64,000 nucleotides of DNA, taken from contig JBBSCB010000016.1 in assembly GCA_038250675.1 (NCBI GenBank), positions 1 through 64,000 of the forward strand, read 5' to 3'. Position numbers and translations under genes: made by a program. Shown here in pieces: positions 1 through 7,858 of this stretch. The notes under the pieces were generated by a model. It searched no databases and was not told where the DNA came from. It saw only the letters and a list, made by a program, of their open reading frames with translations. Positions within the stretch are counted from its first letter, which is position 1. Each line of letters starts with the position of its first letter. This DNA comes from JAICUF01 sp038250675. Lineage in GTDB: Bacteria; Gemmatimonadota; Gemmatimonadetes; Gemmatimonadales; GWC2-71-9.

Positions 1-2
1 CG

Positions 3-386
3 CCGCTGGCCGAGTTGGGCTGGGACAAGGCGATGGTCCGCGCGGCCGCGCGCGAGCTCGGCATCGAGATCTGGGACGCGCCGGCTGCGCCATGCCTTTC
101 CAGCCGGATCCGCTACGGCGTCCCCATCACGCCGGCGCGCCTGGCCCAGGTGGAGCGCGGCGAGGCGTTCCTGCGCCGTCTGGGCATCGTCGGCGATCTG
201 CGCGTGCGCCACCTTGGTGAGGCGGCACGGATCGAGGTCCGCGCCGCCGAGCTCGATCGCGTGCGTGCCGCTTGGGACGCGGTCGTCGCGACATTCGACG
301 GTCTCGGTTTCACCGCGGTCGAGCTCGATCCGCGCGGATACCGGCGCGGCAGTCTGCTGGTGCTCGACGCGGCCCAGACCGCGTGA
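3..386 (+). CDS. larE: LarE-type ATP-dependent sulfur transferase, C-terminal part
   Basis: Only the last 127 residues lie in the window; the reading frame is open to the left edge. The segment CLSSR followed by YGVPIT matches the part of LarE that carries the sacrificial cysteine, here fragment residue 31. The following part, with the pattern RVRHLGEAARIEV, matches the LarE C-terminal half. LarE donates the sulfur of its own cysteine to the pincer nicotinate precursor during synthesis of the nickel cofactor of lactate racemase and relatives. The N-terminal PP-loop ATPase part must lie upstream and cannot be checked here, nor can larB or larC. The TGA stop overlaps the ATG of the next gene by 1 nt, so the two are probably cotranscribed. 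A related PP-loop enzyme cannot be fully excluded without the N-terminus. Confidence 0.85.
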   Translation, partial: PLAELGWDKAMVRAAARELGIEIWDAPAAPCLSSRIRYGVPITPARLAQVERGEAFLRRLGIVGDLRVRHLGEAARIEVRAAELDRVRAAWDAVVATFDGLGFTAVELDPRGYRRGSLLVLDAAQTA

Positions 387-940
387 TGCGGCTGTTTGCT
401 GCGGTGCCAGTGGCCGAACCTGCGCGGGGCGAGGTCGTCCGGTTGCTCGGCGCGCTCCGTGCGACGGACTGGCCGGTGCGCTGGGTTCGGGACGAGGTGG
501 TGCACGTCACGCTCAAGTTCTTTGGCGAGGTGCGCGATGAGCGGGTGGACGTCATCGCCGAGGCTCTGCAGCTGGCGGCGGCGGGGATGTCGCCGCTGAC
601 GTTGCGGCTGGGTGCCCTCAGCGCCTTTCCGACCGAGCGCCGTCCTCGAGTGCTGCTGCTGACCCTCGAGCCGAACGATGCGCTGACCGCGTTGCGTGAG
701 CGCATCGAGAACCTGGCCGATGCGCTGGGCTTCGCCCGCGAGGGCGTGCCATTCAGTCCCCACGTGACGCTGGGCCGGGTGCGGGAAGGGCAGCGGCTGC
801 CGCCGCAGGCGCTGGCCGACCCGAGCGCCGGCGTCACACCGCGGTCGTTTTTGGCGCCGACCATCGGGCTCTACGAGAGCATTCTCACGCCGGCCGGTCC
901 GCGATACGCATCGCGCGCGTCCGTCACGCTGGGCGCCTGA
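386..940 (+). CDS. thpR: RNA 2',3'-cyclic phosphodiesterase (2'-5' RNA ligase family)
   Basis: The 184-residue protein has the two HxT motifs that define the 2H phosphoesterase family, HVT at residues 40-42 and HVT at 126-128, each at the expected place in one lobe. Length fits the ThpR/LigT family (about 180 residues). Members hydrolyse 2',3'-cyclic phosphate ends of RNA and can join tRNA halves in vitro. The ATG at 386 overlaps the larE stop as TGATG. An upstream in-frame start would extend it about 38 residues into larE, but that extension does not look like family sequence. The stop again overlaps the next ATG by 1 nt. Confidence 0.93.
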   Translation: MRLFAAVPVAEPARGEVVRLLGALRATDWPVRWVRDEVVHVTLKFFGEVRDERVDVIAEALQLAAAGMSPLTLRLGALSAFPTERRPRVLLLTLEPNDALTALRERIENLADALGFAREGVPFSPHVTLGRVREGQRLPPQALADPSAGVTPRSFLAPTIGLYESILTPAGPRYASRASVTLGA

Positions 941-1575
941 TGGGGTGCGTGAGGCTGCCGCTCCGGCTGCTCTCGCTGCTCGTAATCGCCGGGCTGCTGG
1001 TTGCCGCCTGGCTATATCGCGATCAGATCGCCTCCTGGGCGCGTTCGCTGGGCGGCCGTCCACCGCCCGTGGTCTCATTCGGGACGCCGGGGACCGCTGC
1101 TGCCGGGCGGGCGCGCGGCCGGCTCGCGGTCCTGGCACGCGGCGCCGATTCGGTGGTGCTCGCACCGGACGAGGCGGCGTCACTGCTGCGCGATGCACTG
1201 TCGCCGGCGGTGCGCGACCAGGTGGACTCGCTGCGGCTCGTGTTCCGCTCCGGAAGGGTCGGCCTGACGGCGCAACTCCGCACCGCGCGGCTGCCGCGCG
1301 AGTTGATCGGCCCGCTGGCCATTGCGCTGCGGGACCGTGAGCAGCTCGCGGCCGAGGGTCCCATTCGCGTCGTCAGTCCGGGCCTCGGCGAATGGGCGAT
1401 CGATCGGCTGAGTCTACGGGATTTTCCGTTGCCGCCGGAGGCGATCCCGCGGCTGATCGGTCGGGCATTCGGCGACACCACCAGGCGCACGCTCGAGCTG
1501 GCCCTGCCGCGGTTGGTCCGCCGCATCCGGGTGAGCCCGCTGGGCGTGACACTCTTCACCAGTGATGGGCGATGA
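940..1575 (+). CDS. Membrane-anchored protein of unknown function
   Basis: This 211-residue protein is not recognised. Residues about 6-25 form one hydrophobic segment (LRLLSLLVIAGLLVAAWLY), so it is probably anchored in the inner membrane with the remainder outside the cytoplasm. The remainder looks beta-rich, with a region ending RDFPLPPEAIPRLIG that vaguely recalls lipid-binding domains of the DUF2993/YpmS kind; that resemblance is only an impression. It starts 1 nt inside the thpR stop and overlaps the next regulator gene by 4 nt (ATGA). Its expression is therefore probably coupled to that of the NtrC-type regulator, but I cannot say whether the two work together. Confidence 0.7.
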   Translation: MGCVRLPLRLLSLLVIAGLLVAAWLYRDQIASWARSLGGRPPPVVSFGTPGTAAAGRARGRLAVLARGADSVVLAPDEAASLLRDALSPAVRDQVDSLRLVFRSGRVGLTAQLRTARLPRELIGPLAIALRDREQLAAEGPIRVVSPGLGEWAIDRLSLRDFPLPPEAIPRLIGRAFGDTTRRTLELALPRLVRRIRVSPLGVTLFTSDGR

Positions 1576-2936
1576 CCCAGCGAGTATTGATCGTGGATGA
1601 CGAGCCGGGCATTCGCCAGGCGCTCAAGCAGGTCCTCGAATACGAGGGGATGGAAGTGCGCGCCGCCGCCTCGGGTGGCGAGGCCATCACGGTCTATCCG
1701 GATTATCGGCCGCATCTGGTCTTCCTCGACGTCAAGATGGCGGGACTCGATGGGTTGGAGACGCTTCATCGCCTGCGCGCGCTCGATCCGCAGACGGTGG
1801 TGATCATGATCTCGGGTCACGCCACCATCGCCACGGCCGTCGAGGCCACCCAGGCCGGCGCCTTCGATTTTCTGGAGAAGCCGCTGGACACCGATCGGCT
1901 GCTGGTCACCGTCCGCAACGCGCTGGCGCACGCCGATCTCGTCGGCGAGAACCACCGGCTCCGGGAAGTCGTCGACCGTCGCTACGCCATGATCGGCGAG
2001 AGCGATGCGCTGGCCGATGTGCGCCGGCTGATCGCCAAGGTGGGGCCCACCGGCGCGCGGGTGCTGATCACCGGCGAGAACGGCACCGGCAAGGAGCTCG
2101 TCGCCCGCGCGCTGCACCTGGCCTCCCCCCGGAGCGATCAGGCGTTCGTCGAAGTCAACTGCGCCGCGATTCCGTCGGAACTGATCGAGAGCGAACTCTT
2201 TGGCCATGTGAAGGGGTCGTTCACCGGCGCCTTTGCCGATCGTGCCGGCAAGTTTGAGCAGGCTGACGGGGGCACGCTCTTCCTCGATGAAGTGGGCGAC
2301 ATGTCGCTCGCGGCGCAGGCCAAGCTCCTGCGTGTGCTGCAGGAGGGCGTGGTCACCCGCATCGGCGGCTCCAAGTCGATCGAGGTGGATGTCCGGGTCC
2401 TGGCCGCGACCAACAAGGACATCGGCCTCGAGATCGCCGAGAGCCGGTTCCGGGAAGATCTGCTCTACCGCCTGAACGTCGTCGAGATCGTGGTCCCGCC
2501 GCTGCGCGAACGGCCGGAGGACATCCCGCTCCTGATCGCGCACTTCACCGAGCAGCTCGCGGCCTCGGCCGGCGTGCCCGGGAAGCAGTTTGCCGATGAC
2601 GCGGTGCGGCGCCTGCGCGGCCGGCCGTGGCCCGGCAACGTGCGGGAGCTGCGGAACGCGATCGAGCGGGCGCTCATCCTGGCGCCGGCGAAAGTGGTCA
2701 CCGCAACGGACATCGATGCGCTCCTCCCCCGCGGGGGGACCGCCGGTGCCGACGCCGATCTCCACCGCGCCCAGACCTTCGAGACGTTCAAGCAGGATGC
2801 CGAGCGTAACTTCCTTGCGCAAAAGCTGCGTGAGAACGACTGGAACGTCTCCGAGACCGCGCGCGCGCTCCAGATGCCGCGGTCCAATCTGTACAAGAAG
2901 ATCGAGCGCTACAGCCTCAGCCGGGAGACCGCGTGA
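1572..2936 (+). CDS. Sigma-54-dependent response regulator, NtrC/NtrX type
   Basis: The protein has 454 residues and three domains. Residues 1-120 are a receiver with the acidic pair D9/D10, phospho-acceptor D53 and K103. Residues about 140-380 are an AAA+ ATPase with Walker A GENGTGKE (168-175) and Walker B GGTLFLDE (233-240). The last 40 residues are a Fis-type helix-turn-helix (NVSETARALQMPRSNLYKKI). The sigma-54-contacting loop reads GSFTGA (215-220), a one-residue variant of GAFTGA. It should activate sigma-54 promoters when phosphorylated. No histidine kinase and no rpoN is visible in the window, so its partner and targets are unknown. It overlaps both neighbours by 4 nt. Confidence 0.95.
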   Translation: MTQRVLIVDDEPGIRQALKQVLEYEGMEVRAAASGGEAITVYPDYRPHLVFLDVKMAGLDGLETLHRLRALDPQTVVIMISGHATIATAVEATQAGAFDFLEKPLDTDRLLVTVRNALAHADLVGENHRLREVVDRRYAMIGESDALADVRRLIAKVGPTGARVLITGENGTGKELVARALHLASPRSDQAFVEVNCAAIPSELIESELFGHVKGSFTGAFADRAGKFEQADGGTLFLDEVGDMSLAAQAKLLRVLQEGVVTRIGGSKSIEVDVRVLAATNKDIGLEIAESRFREDLLYRLNVVEIVVPPLRERPEDIPLLIAHFTEQLAASAGVPGKQFADDAVRRLRGRPWPGNVRELRNAIERALILAPAKVVTATDIDALLPRGGTAGADADLHRAQTFETFKQDAERNFLAQKLRENDWNVSETARALQMPRSNLYKKIERYSLSRETA

Positions 2937-3388
2937 CCCAGCCGCCGCGGGATTGGGACAAGGAGCTCGCCGCCGTCGATCGGGCCATGGCCAAGATGCC
3001 CGCGGGCCCGGCGCCAACGCCAGCCCCGGCGGGGCGCGGGATCGCATCCCCCACGGCAGCACCGCGGATAACCGTGGCGTCCACGGTGGGCCGGCGGGAA
3101 CGGCTGGCGACGTGGGTGCGGGTGCTGTTCACAGTGGCGCTCGCCGTCGGCCTGATATTCTGGCCCTACGGGCGCGGCTGCGGCCTCGGCCTCTGGCTGT
3201 ACATGGGTGCCGTCGCGGTGACGGGCCTGTCCGCACTCTGGGCCGCGGTGTCCGCCTGGCACCGCCGACAGGGCTTCATGCAGCTCGTGGCCCTGCTGGC
3301 GCTCGGGTGGAGTCTGGCGCTGGCGGCCCGGGAAGTCCTGCCGCGCATCGGGTACGCACATGACGTGGCCGTCTGGCGCTGCAGCTGA
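2933..3388 (+). CDS. Small membrane protein of unknown function
   Basis: The 151-residue protein begins at a GTG that overlaps the stop of the regulator gene (GTGA). Residues 1-60 are hydrophilic, rich in Pro and Ala, and probably cytoplasmic. Three hydrophobic segments follow at about 65-85, 90-110 and 120-140. I recognise no domain. Its position as last gene of the run that contains the NtrC-type regulator suggests cotranscription, not a shared function. Confidence 0.65.
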   Translation: MTQPPRDWDKELAAVDRAMAKMPAGPAPTPAPAGRGIASPTAAPRITVASTVGRRERLATWVRVLFTVALAVGLIFWPYGRGCGLGLWLYMGAVAVTGLSALWAAVSAWHRRQGFMQLVALLALGWSLALAAREVLPRIGYAHDVAVWRCS

Positions 3389-3430
3389 GCGCGGACACCG
3401 ACCTTCGTTTCCTTTCACCCCGCAGGGGTC

Positions 3431-4918
3431 ATGGCCAAGACGTTTCGCAATTTCATCGGTGGAGAGTGGGTCGCGCCGGCCGAGGGCCGCTACGTCCAGA
3501 ACCGCAACCCGGCCGACACCGAAGACCTGATCGGCCGCTTTCCCGATTCGACCGCGCGTGACCTGACCGCGGCCGTCCGTTCGGCCCGGAAGGGATTTGC
3601 CCTCTGGTCCCGGACGCCGGCGCCGGTGCGCGGCGACGTGCTCCGCCGGGTGGGCGATCTGCTCGTCGCGCGGAAGGATGCCATCGCCGACGCCATGACG
3701 CGGGAGATGGGCAAGGTGCTCGCCGAGACCGGCGGCGACGTGCAGGAGGGGATCGACACGGCGTACTATGCGGCCACCGAGGGGCGCCGTCTTTTCGGCC
3801 ACGTCGTGCCGAGCGAGCTGCAGTCCAAGTGGGCGATGAGCTTCCGTCGTCCGATCGGCATCGCCGGACTCATCACGCCGTTCAACTTTCCGCTCGCCAT
3901 TCCCACCTGGAAGATGTTCCCCGCGCTGCTGTGCGGGAACGCAGTGATCATCAAGCCGTCGGAGGACGTTCCCCATACGGTCCATCTCCTGGTCGAAATC
4001 CTGCTGGAAGCGGGCCTGCCGCCCGAGGTGGTCCAGCTGGTTCATGGCGGCGCCGACGTTGGCCGCGCCATGGTTGAGCATCCGCAGATTCCGGTCATTT
4101 CGTTCACCGGCTCGACCGAGACCGGCTCGCAGATCGGTGAGACGTGCGGGCGGATGCACAAGCGCCTGTCGCTCGAAATGGGCGGTAAGAACGCGATGAT
4201 CGTGATGGAGGACGCGGATCTCGACCTGGCGCTCGAGGGCGTGCTCTGGGGGGCGTTCGGGACGACGGGGCAGCGCTGCACGGCGACGAGCCGGTTGATC
4301 CTGCATCGGAAGATTCACGACCGCTTTCTGGCACGCGTCGCCGCGGCCGCCGAAGCGCTGCGCCTGGGCGACGGCCGCGCCGAGAAGACCGACGTCGGGC
4401 CGCTGATTCACGAGGCAGCGCGGCAGAAGGTGGAGCGCTATGTCGCCCTGGGGCAGGAGGAGGGTGCGGAGCTGGTCACCGGCGGGCGCCGCCCGGGCGG
4501 CCGGCTGGCGAGCGGGTACTTCTACCGGCCGACGATCTTTGCCGGCGTACGCCCCAAGAGCCGGCTCGAGCAGGAGGAAATCTTCGGTCCCGTGCTGAGC
4601 GTCATCCGCGTCAATTCCTTCGAGGACGCCGTGCGGGTGAACAACGATGTGCGCTACGGGCTCTCGAGCTCGATCTACACCAATGACGTCAATCGCTCGT
4701 TCCGCGCCCTCGAGCTGCTGGACAACGGCATCACGTACGTCAATGCGCCGACCATCGGTGCCGAGGCGCACATGCCGTTCGGCGGCGTAAAAGCGACCGG
4801 CAACGGGCACCGGGAGGGCGGCTGGGAGGTCTACGAATTCTATTCGGAGACCAAGGTCTGCTACGTGGACTACTCCGGCCGCCTGCAGCGGGCGCAGATC
4901 GACGCGTACGACATCTGA
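3431..4918 (+). CDS. NAD(P)+-dependent aldehyde dehydrogenase
   Basis: A 495-residue ALDH superfamily enzyme that oxidises an aldehyde to the acid in the cytoplasm. All catalytic residues are present: N152 in TPFNFP, K175 in IIKPSE, the nucleotide loop FTGSTETG (225-232), E249 in LEMGG and the nucleophile C283 in GQRC. The C-terminal segment AHMPFGGVKATGNGHREGG recalls the group containing alpha-ketoglutaric semialdehyde and ALDH7-like dehydrogenases, but the substrate cannot be fixed from sequence. The ATG is preceded by AGGGG. It stands alone, with a terminator-like hairpin directly after the stop. Confidence 0.95.
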   Translation: MAKTFRNFIGGEWVAPAEGRYVQNRNPADTEDLIGRFPDSTARDLTAAVRSARKGFALWSRTPAPVRGDVLRRVGDLLVARKDAIADAMTREMGKVLAETGGDVQEGIDTAYYAATEGRRLFGHVVPSELQSKWAMSFRRPIGIAGLITPFNFPLAIPTWKMFPALLCGNAVIIKPSEDVPHTVHLLVEILLEAGLPPEVVQLVHGGADVGRAMVEHPQIPVISFTGSTETGSQIGETCGRMHKRLSLEMGGKNAMIVMEDADLDLALEGVLWGAFGTTGQRCTATSRLILHRKIHDRFLARVAAAAEALRLGDGRAEKTDVGPLIHEAARQKVERYVALGQEEGAELVTGGRRPGGRLASGYFYRPTIFAGVRPKSRLEQEEIFGPVLSVIRVNSFEDAVRVNNDVRYGLSSSIYTNDVNRSFRALELLDNGITYVNAPTIGAEAHMPFGGVKATGNGHREGGWEVYEFYSETKVCYVDYSGRLQRAQIDAYDI

Positions 4919-4920
4919 TC

Positions 4921-4940
4921 GGCGCCGCCGGCGCGGCGCC
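4921..4940 (+). terminator. GC-rich hairpin after the aldehyde dehydrogenase gene
   Basis: An 8-bp perfect stem GGCGCCGC/GCGGCGCC with a CGGC loop begins 2 nt after the stop codon. There is no T-tract behind it, so it may act as a transcript-stabilising hairpin or an imperfect terminator. A second, weaker 6-bp stem (CGCAAC/GTTGCG) follows at 4946-4966. Confidence 0.45.
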
Positions 4941-4971
4941 GCGGGCGCAACCGATGGTGTGTTGCGACCCG

Positions 4972-5000
4972 TTGCGCCGGCCGTCACCGAAGGGTAAGGT
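4972..5000 (+). promoter_or_regulatory. Possible rpoD promoter
   Basis: TTGCGC (4972-4977) and TAAGGT (4995-5000) are spaced by 17 nt, about 80 nt before the rpoD start. Each box matches the classical consensus at only 3 of 6 positions. The same TTGCGC-N17 arrangement appears before the TetR gene at 56676, which is the main reason to list it. Confidence 0.22.
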
Positions 5001-5080
5001 TCCAGAGTAGATCCCCACCATTCCGGTCAGGCACGCGGGGCAGCCGGCAGATCGGGCCCCCGCGCAACGAGGTCGATCCC

Positions 5081-5950
5081 ATGCGTCCAATGCAGGTTGG
5101 TACCGGCAAGCGAGGGCCCACGTTCGACGAGGGCTCGCTCGACCAGTACCTGCGCGAGATCAGCCGTTACCCGCTCATTCCCCAGACCGAGGAAGTCACG
5201 CTCGCGCAGGGAATCCGGCGGGGCGACCCGGAGTCGCTCGACAAGCTGGTGCGCAGCAACCTCCGCTTCGTCGTGTCGGTAGCCAAGAAATATCAGAACC
5301 AGGGCGTCTCGCTGGCCGATCTCATCAACGAGGGCAACCTCGGCCTCATCCGCGCGGCCCACAAGTTCGACGAGACCAAGGGCATCAAGTTCATTTCGTA
5401 CGCCGTCTGGTGGATCCGTCAGGCCATCCTCCAGGCCCTGGCCGAGCAGAGCCGGATCGTCCGCGTGCCGCTCAACCGCGCCGGTACGCTGCACCGGATC
5501 GGCAAGCGGTCCTCGGCGCTGCTCCAGGAGCTGGGCCGCGAACCGACGCCGTCGGAGATCGCGGAAGGCATGGACATCTCGATGGAGGAGGTGCAGAAGA
5601 CCCTCTCCATTTCGCAGAACCATCTCTCCCTCGATGCGCCGCTCACACCGGGCGAGGACAACAAGCTGCTGGACTATCTGCCGGATACTCAGAACCCGGG
5701 TCCGGATTCGGAGACATTCGAGCACGCGCTGACGGAGTCGATCGAGGAGGTGCTCTCCACGCTCAAGGAGCGCGAGGCCAAGATTCTGCGTCTCTATTTT
5801 GGACTCGACGGTCCCGAGCCGATGACGCTGGAAGAGATCGGCAGTCTGCTCGGCATCACCCGTGAACGGGTGCGTCAGATCAAGGAAAAGGCGCTGAGCC
5901 GCCTGCGTCACGTCAGCCGCGCCCGCGCGCTGGAGAGCTTCCTGGCGTAA
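5081..5950 (+). CDS. rpoD: RNA polymerase sigma factor RpoD/SigA, short form
   Basis: The 289-residue protein holds regions 1.2 (SLDQYLREISRYPL), 2 (SNLRFVVSVAKKYQNQG, then YAVWWIRQAILQAL), 3 and 4, ending in the -35-recognition helix (GITRERVRQIKEKALSRLR). It lacks region 1.1 and the long non-conserved insert of E. coli RpoD. In size and wording it resembles the roughly 287-residue primary sigma of Bacteroidota. It is therefore likely to be the housekeeping sigma, although a second paralogue elsewhere could hold that role. GAGG lies at a normal distance before the ATG. It is monocistronic, with a strong hairpin 27 nt after the stop. Confidence 0.93.
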   Translation: MRPMQVGTGKRGPTFDEGSLDQYLREISRYPLIPQTEEVTLAQGIRRGDPESLDKLVRSNLRFVVSVAKKYQNQGVSLADLINEGNLGLIRAAHKFDETKGIKFISYAVWWIRQAILQALAEQSRIVRVPLNRAGTLHRIGKRSSALLQELGREPTPSEIAEGMDISMEEVQKTLSISQNHLSLDAPLTPGEDNKLLDYLPDTQNPGPDSETFEHALTESIEEVLSTLKEREAKILRLYFGLDGPEPMTLEEIGSLLGITRERVRQIKEKALSRLRHVSRARALESFLA

Positions 5951-5976
5951 CGGTGCGGCGATCTCCGTGGCCCCGG

Positions 5977-5996
5977 GCCCCCGCCATCGCGGGGGC
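5977..5996 (+). terminator. Intrinsic terminator-like hairpin after rpoD
   Basis: A perfect 8-bp stem GCCCCCGC/GCGGGGGC closes a CATC loop and can be extended by a G-U and a G-C pair. A short pyrimidine-rich stretch follows rather than a clean T-run. It lies between rpoD and yajQ and would separate the two transcripts. Confidence 0.6.
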
Positions 5997-6026
5997 TCGT
6001 TCGATGATCCTCTTCATGGCGAGCTC

Positions 6027-6530
6027 ATGGCCACCAACTCATCATTCGACGTGTCGACGGGTGCCGACCTGCAGGAGGTCGACAATGCCGTCAATCAGGC
6101 GCTCAAGGAGATCGGTCAGCGGTACGACTTCAAGGGCAGCACCTGTACGATCGAGTTCGACCGCGCCAAGGGCGTACTGCGGCTGGCCGCGGACGACGAG
6201 TATCGCATGAACGCGCTCGTCGACGTGCTCCAGACGCGGATGGTCAAACGCGGCGTGCCGGTCAAGAACCTCGACCAGGGCGAGCTCGAGCTGGCAACGG
6301 GCCAGTCCGTGCGCCGCACGATCACCCTGACGCAGGGGATTTCGCAGGAGATCGCCAAGCGGATCATCAAGGCCATCAAGGAGGCGGGGCTGAAAAAGGT
6401 GCAGGCCAGCATCCAGGGCGACGAAGTCCGCGTGAGCGGCCCCTCCAAGGACGACCTCCAGGCGGCGATGGCGCTGCTGCGCTCGGAGGACTTCGGTATC
6501 GAGCTGAAGTTCGGCAACTATCGGGGCTGA
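6027..6530 (+). CDS. yajQ: YajQ family nucleotide-binding protein
   Basis: The 167-residue protein begins MATNSSFDVSTGADLQEVDN and contains the family hallmarks RYDFKGS and the C-terminal segment DDLQAAMALLR. Length matches E. coli YajQ (163). Members bind nucleotides, in some species cyclic di-GMP, and modulate gene expression; the exact role here is unknown. The start at 6027 is chosen because it gives the usual N-terminus. A longer open frame to 5967 has no family similarity and would run through the terminator. Confidence 0.93.
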   Translation: MATNSSFDVSTGADLQEVDNAVNQALKEIGQRYDFKGSTCTIEFDRAKGVLRLAADDEYRMNALVDVLQTRMVKRGVPVKNLDQGELELATGQSVRRTITLTQGISQEIAKRIIKAIKEAGLKKVQASIQGDEVRVSGPSKDDLQAAMALLRSEDFGIELKFGNYRG

Positions 6531-6531
6531 G

Positions 6532-7830
6532 CTGCCACGCCTTCGCTGCGCCGTTCGGCGCTACCATCCGGCTGCGCTCTGGATCGCCGTCGCCGCGCTC
6601 GCCGCCCTCAGCTGCATCCGCCCGGAGAGTCCGGTACCCGCACCGGGATCTGCGCCACCGCCCACCGCCCCGCCCGAGGGCCAGGCAGAGCCGTCGGTGC
6701 GGGTGGGTGTGTCGGTCGGCGCGGCGGCCTTCACGCTGGGCGGTGGCGCTGCGCTACTCGTCACCCAGCCGGATGGCTCACCGTTCACCCGGATACCGGC
6801 CGGCGAGGTCTGGCGCGTGGTGCCGGCCGGAGCGGAGCTCGCCCTGATCAACGCGACGGGCGGAGCGCTTCCGCGGGCCGGGGCGTTGACGGTGGGGCCC
6901 GCGGAGGGAGCCGTCGTCCGGACCGGCGGCCGGGACTATCACGGGACGCTCGATCTCCTCCGCGACCGCACCGGCCTGACGCTCGTCAACCGCGTCGGGC
7001 TGGAAGATTACATTGCCGGCGTCGTCGGGGGCGAGATGGGTCGCCGCGATTCCAGCGAACTCGAGGCACTCCGCGCCCAGGCCGTCGCGTCTCGCACATA
7101 TGCGTTGCGGAACATGGGGCGATGGCGCTCGCAGGGATTCGATTTCTACGGTACGGTCGCTGACCAGGTGTATACCGGCGTGCGTGGCGAGAATCCGCTG
7201 GCGCGCGATGCGGTGGCGGATACCCGCGGAATGGTGCTCACTTATGGCGGGGCACCGATCGATGCCTTCTTCTTTTCGACCTGCGGCGGGCATACCGCAA
7301 CGGGTACCGAGGCGTTCCGTGGTGCGGCGCGGCCCTATCTCCGCTCCATCGCCGACGTCGATGGCGCCGGCCATGCCTACTGCAGCGGATCGCCGCGCTT
7401 CCGCTGGCGGGAGGAGTGGTCTGGTGCGGAGCTGCGGCGAACGCTGGAAAAGACGCTGGTCGCGTCCGGACTGGCGCCGAGCGGCCGGGTCGGACGGATT
7501 CTCCGGGTCCGCACGTCGGGACGGACCGAGTCCGGCCGGGTGGCGCAGCTGGAGATCACCACCAGCGCCGGCGCAGTCGAAGTAGATGGCCAGCAGATCC
7601 GGAGCGTGCTGCGGCTGCCCGGCGGTGACATCCTTCGGAGCAACGCGTTCGATCTGACCGCGACGTACGCCGCGGGGCAGGTGAGCCGACTCGTCGCGGA
7701 CGGTCGCGGCGCGGGTCACGGCGTGGGGATGTGTCAGTGGGGCGCGGTGGGCCGGGCGCGCGCGGGCCAGCGCTTTCCCGAGATCCTCGCCGCGTATTTT
7801 CCGGGGACCGACCTGCAGCGCTACTACTGA
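6532..7830 (+). CDS. SpoIID/LytB-domain protein, exported, probable CTG start
   Basis: The C-terminal 300 residues form a SpoIID/LytB domain, the family of peptidoglycan amidase enhancers and lytic transglycosylases. Visible markers are SRTYALRN, TCGGHTATGTEAF and the final GHGVGMCQWGA. The first ATG, GTG or TTG in frame is GTG 6697, which leaves no export signal. Reading on upstream gives a basic stretch, a hydrophobic helix (ALWIAVAALAALSC) and a Pro-rich linker. The only plausible start for it is CTG 6532, 1 nt after the yajQ stop, with GGGG just before; the frame is closed by TGA at 6505. The Cys at residue 28 could be a lipid anchor, but the lipobox is imperfect. With this start the protein has 432 residues. 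It probably acts on the cell wall in the periplasm. Confidence 0.82.
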   Translation: MPRLRCAVRRYHPAALWIAVAALAALSCIRPESPVPAPGSAPPPTAPPEGQAEPSVRVGVSVGAAAFTLGGGAALLVTQPDGSPFTRIPAGEVWRVVPAGAELALINATGGALPRAGALTVGPAEGAVVRTGGRDYHGTLDLLRDRTGLTLVNRVGLEDYIAGVVGGEMGRRDSSELEALRAQAVASRTYALRNMGRWRSQGFDFYGTVADQVYTGVRGENPLARDAVADTRGMVLTYGGAPIDAFFFSTCGGHTATGTEAFRGAARPYLRSIADVDGAGHAYCSGSPRFRWREEWSGAELRRTLEKTLVASGLAPSGRVGRILRVRTSGRTESGRVAQLEITTSAGAVEVDGQQIRSVLRLPGGDILRSNAFDLTATYAAGQVSRLVADGRGAGHGVGMCQWGAVGRARAGQRFPEILAAYFPGTDLQRYY

Positions 7831-7858
7831 CGGCCTGGGGGCCGCGGGAGGAGGAATC

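Noticed and set aside
1023..3062. Long open frame on the minus strand (679 codons) opposite the NtrC-type gene
   Set aside because: It is the antisense shadow of a clear plus-strand gene; its Arg/Pro-rich product resembles no protein family.
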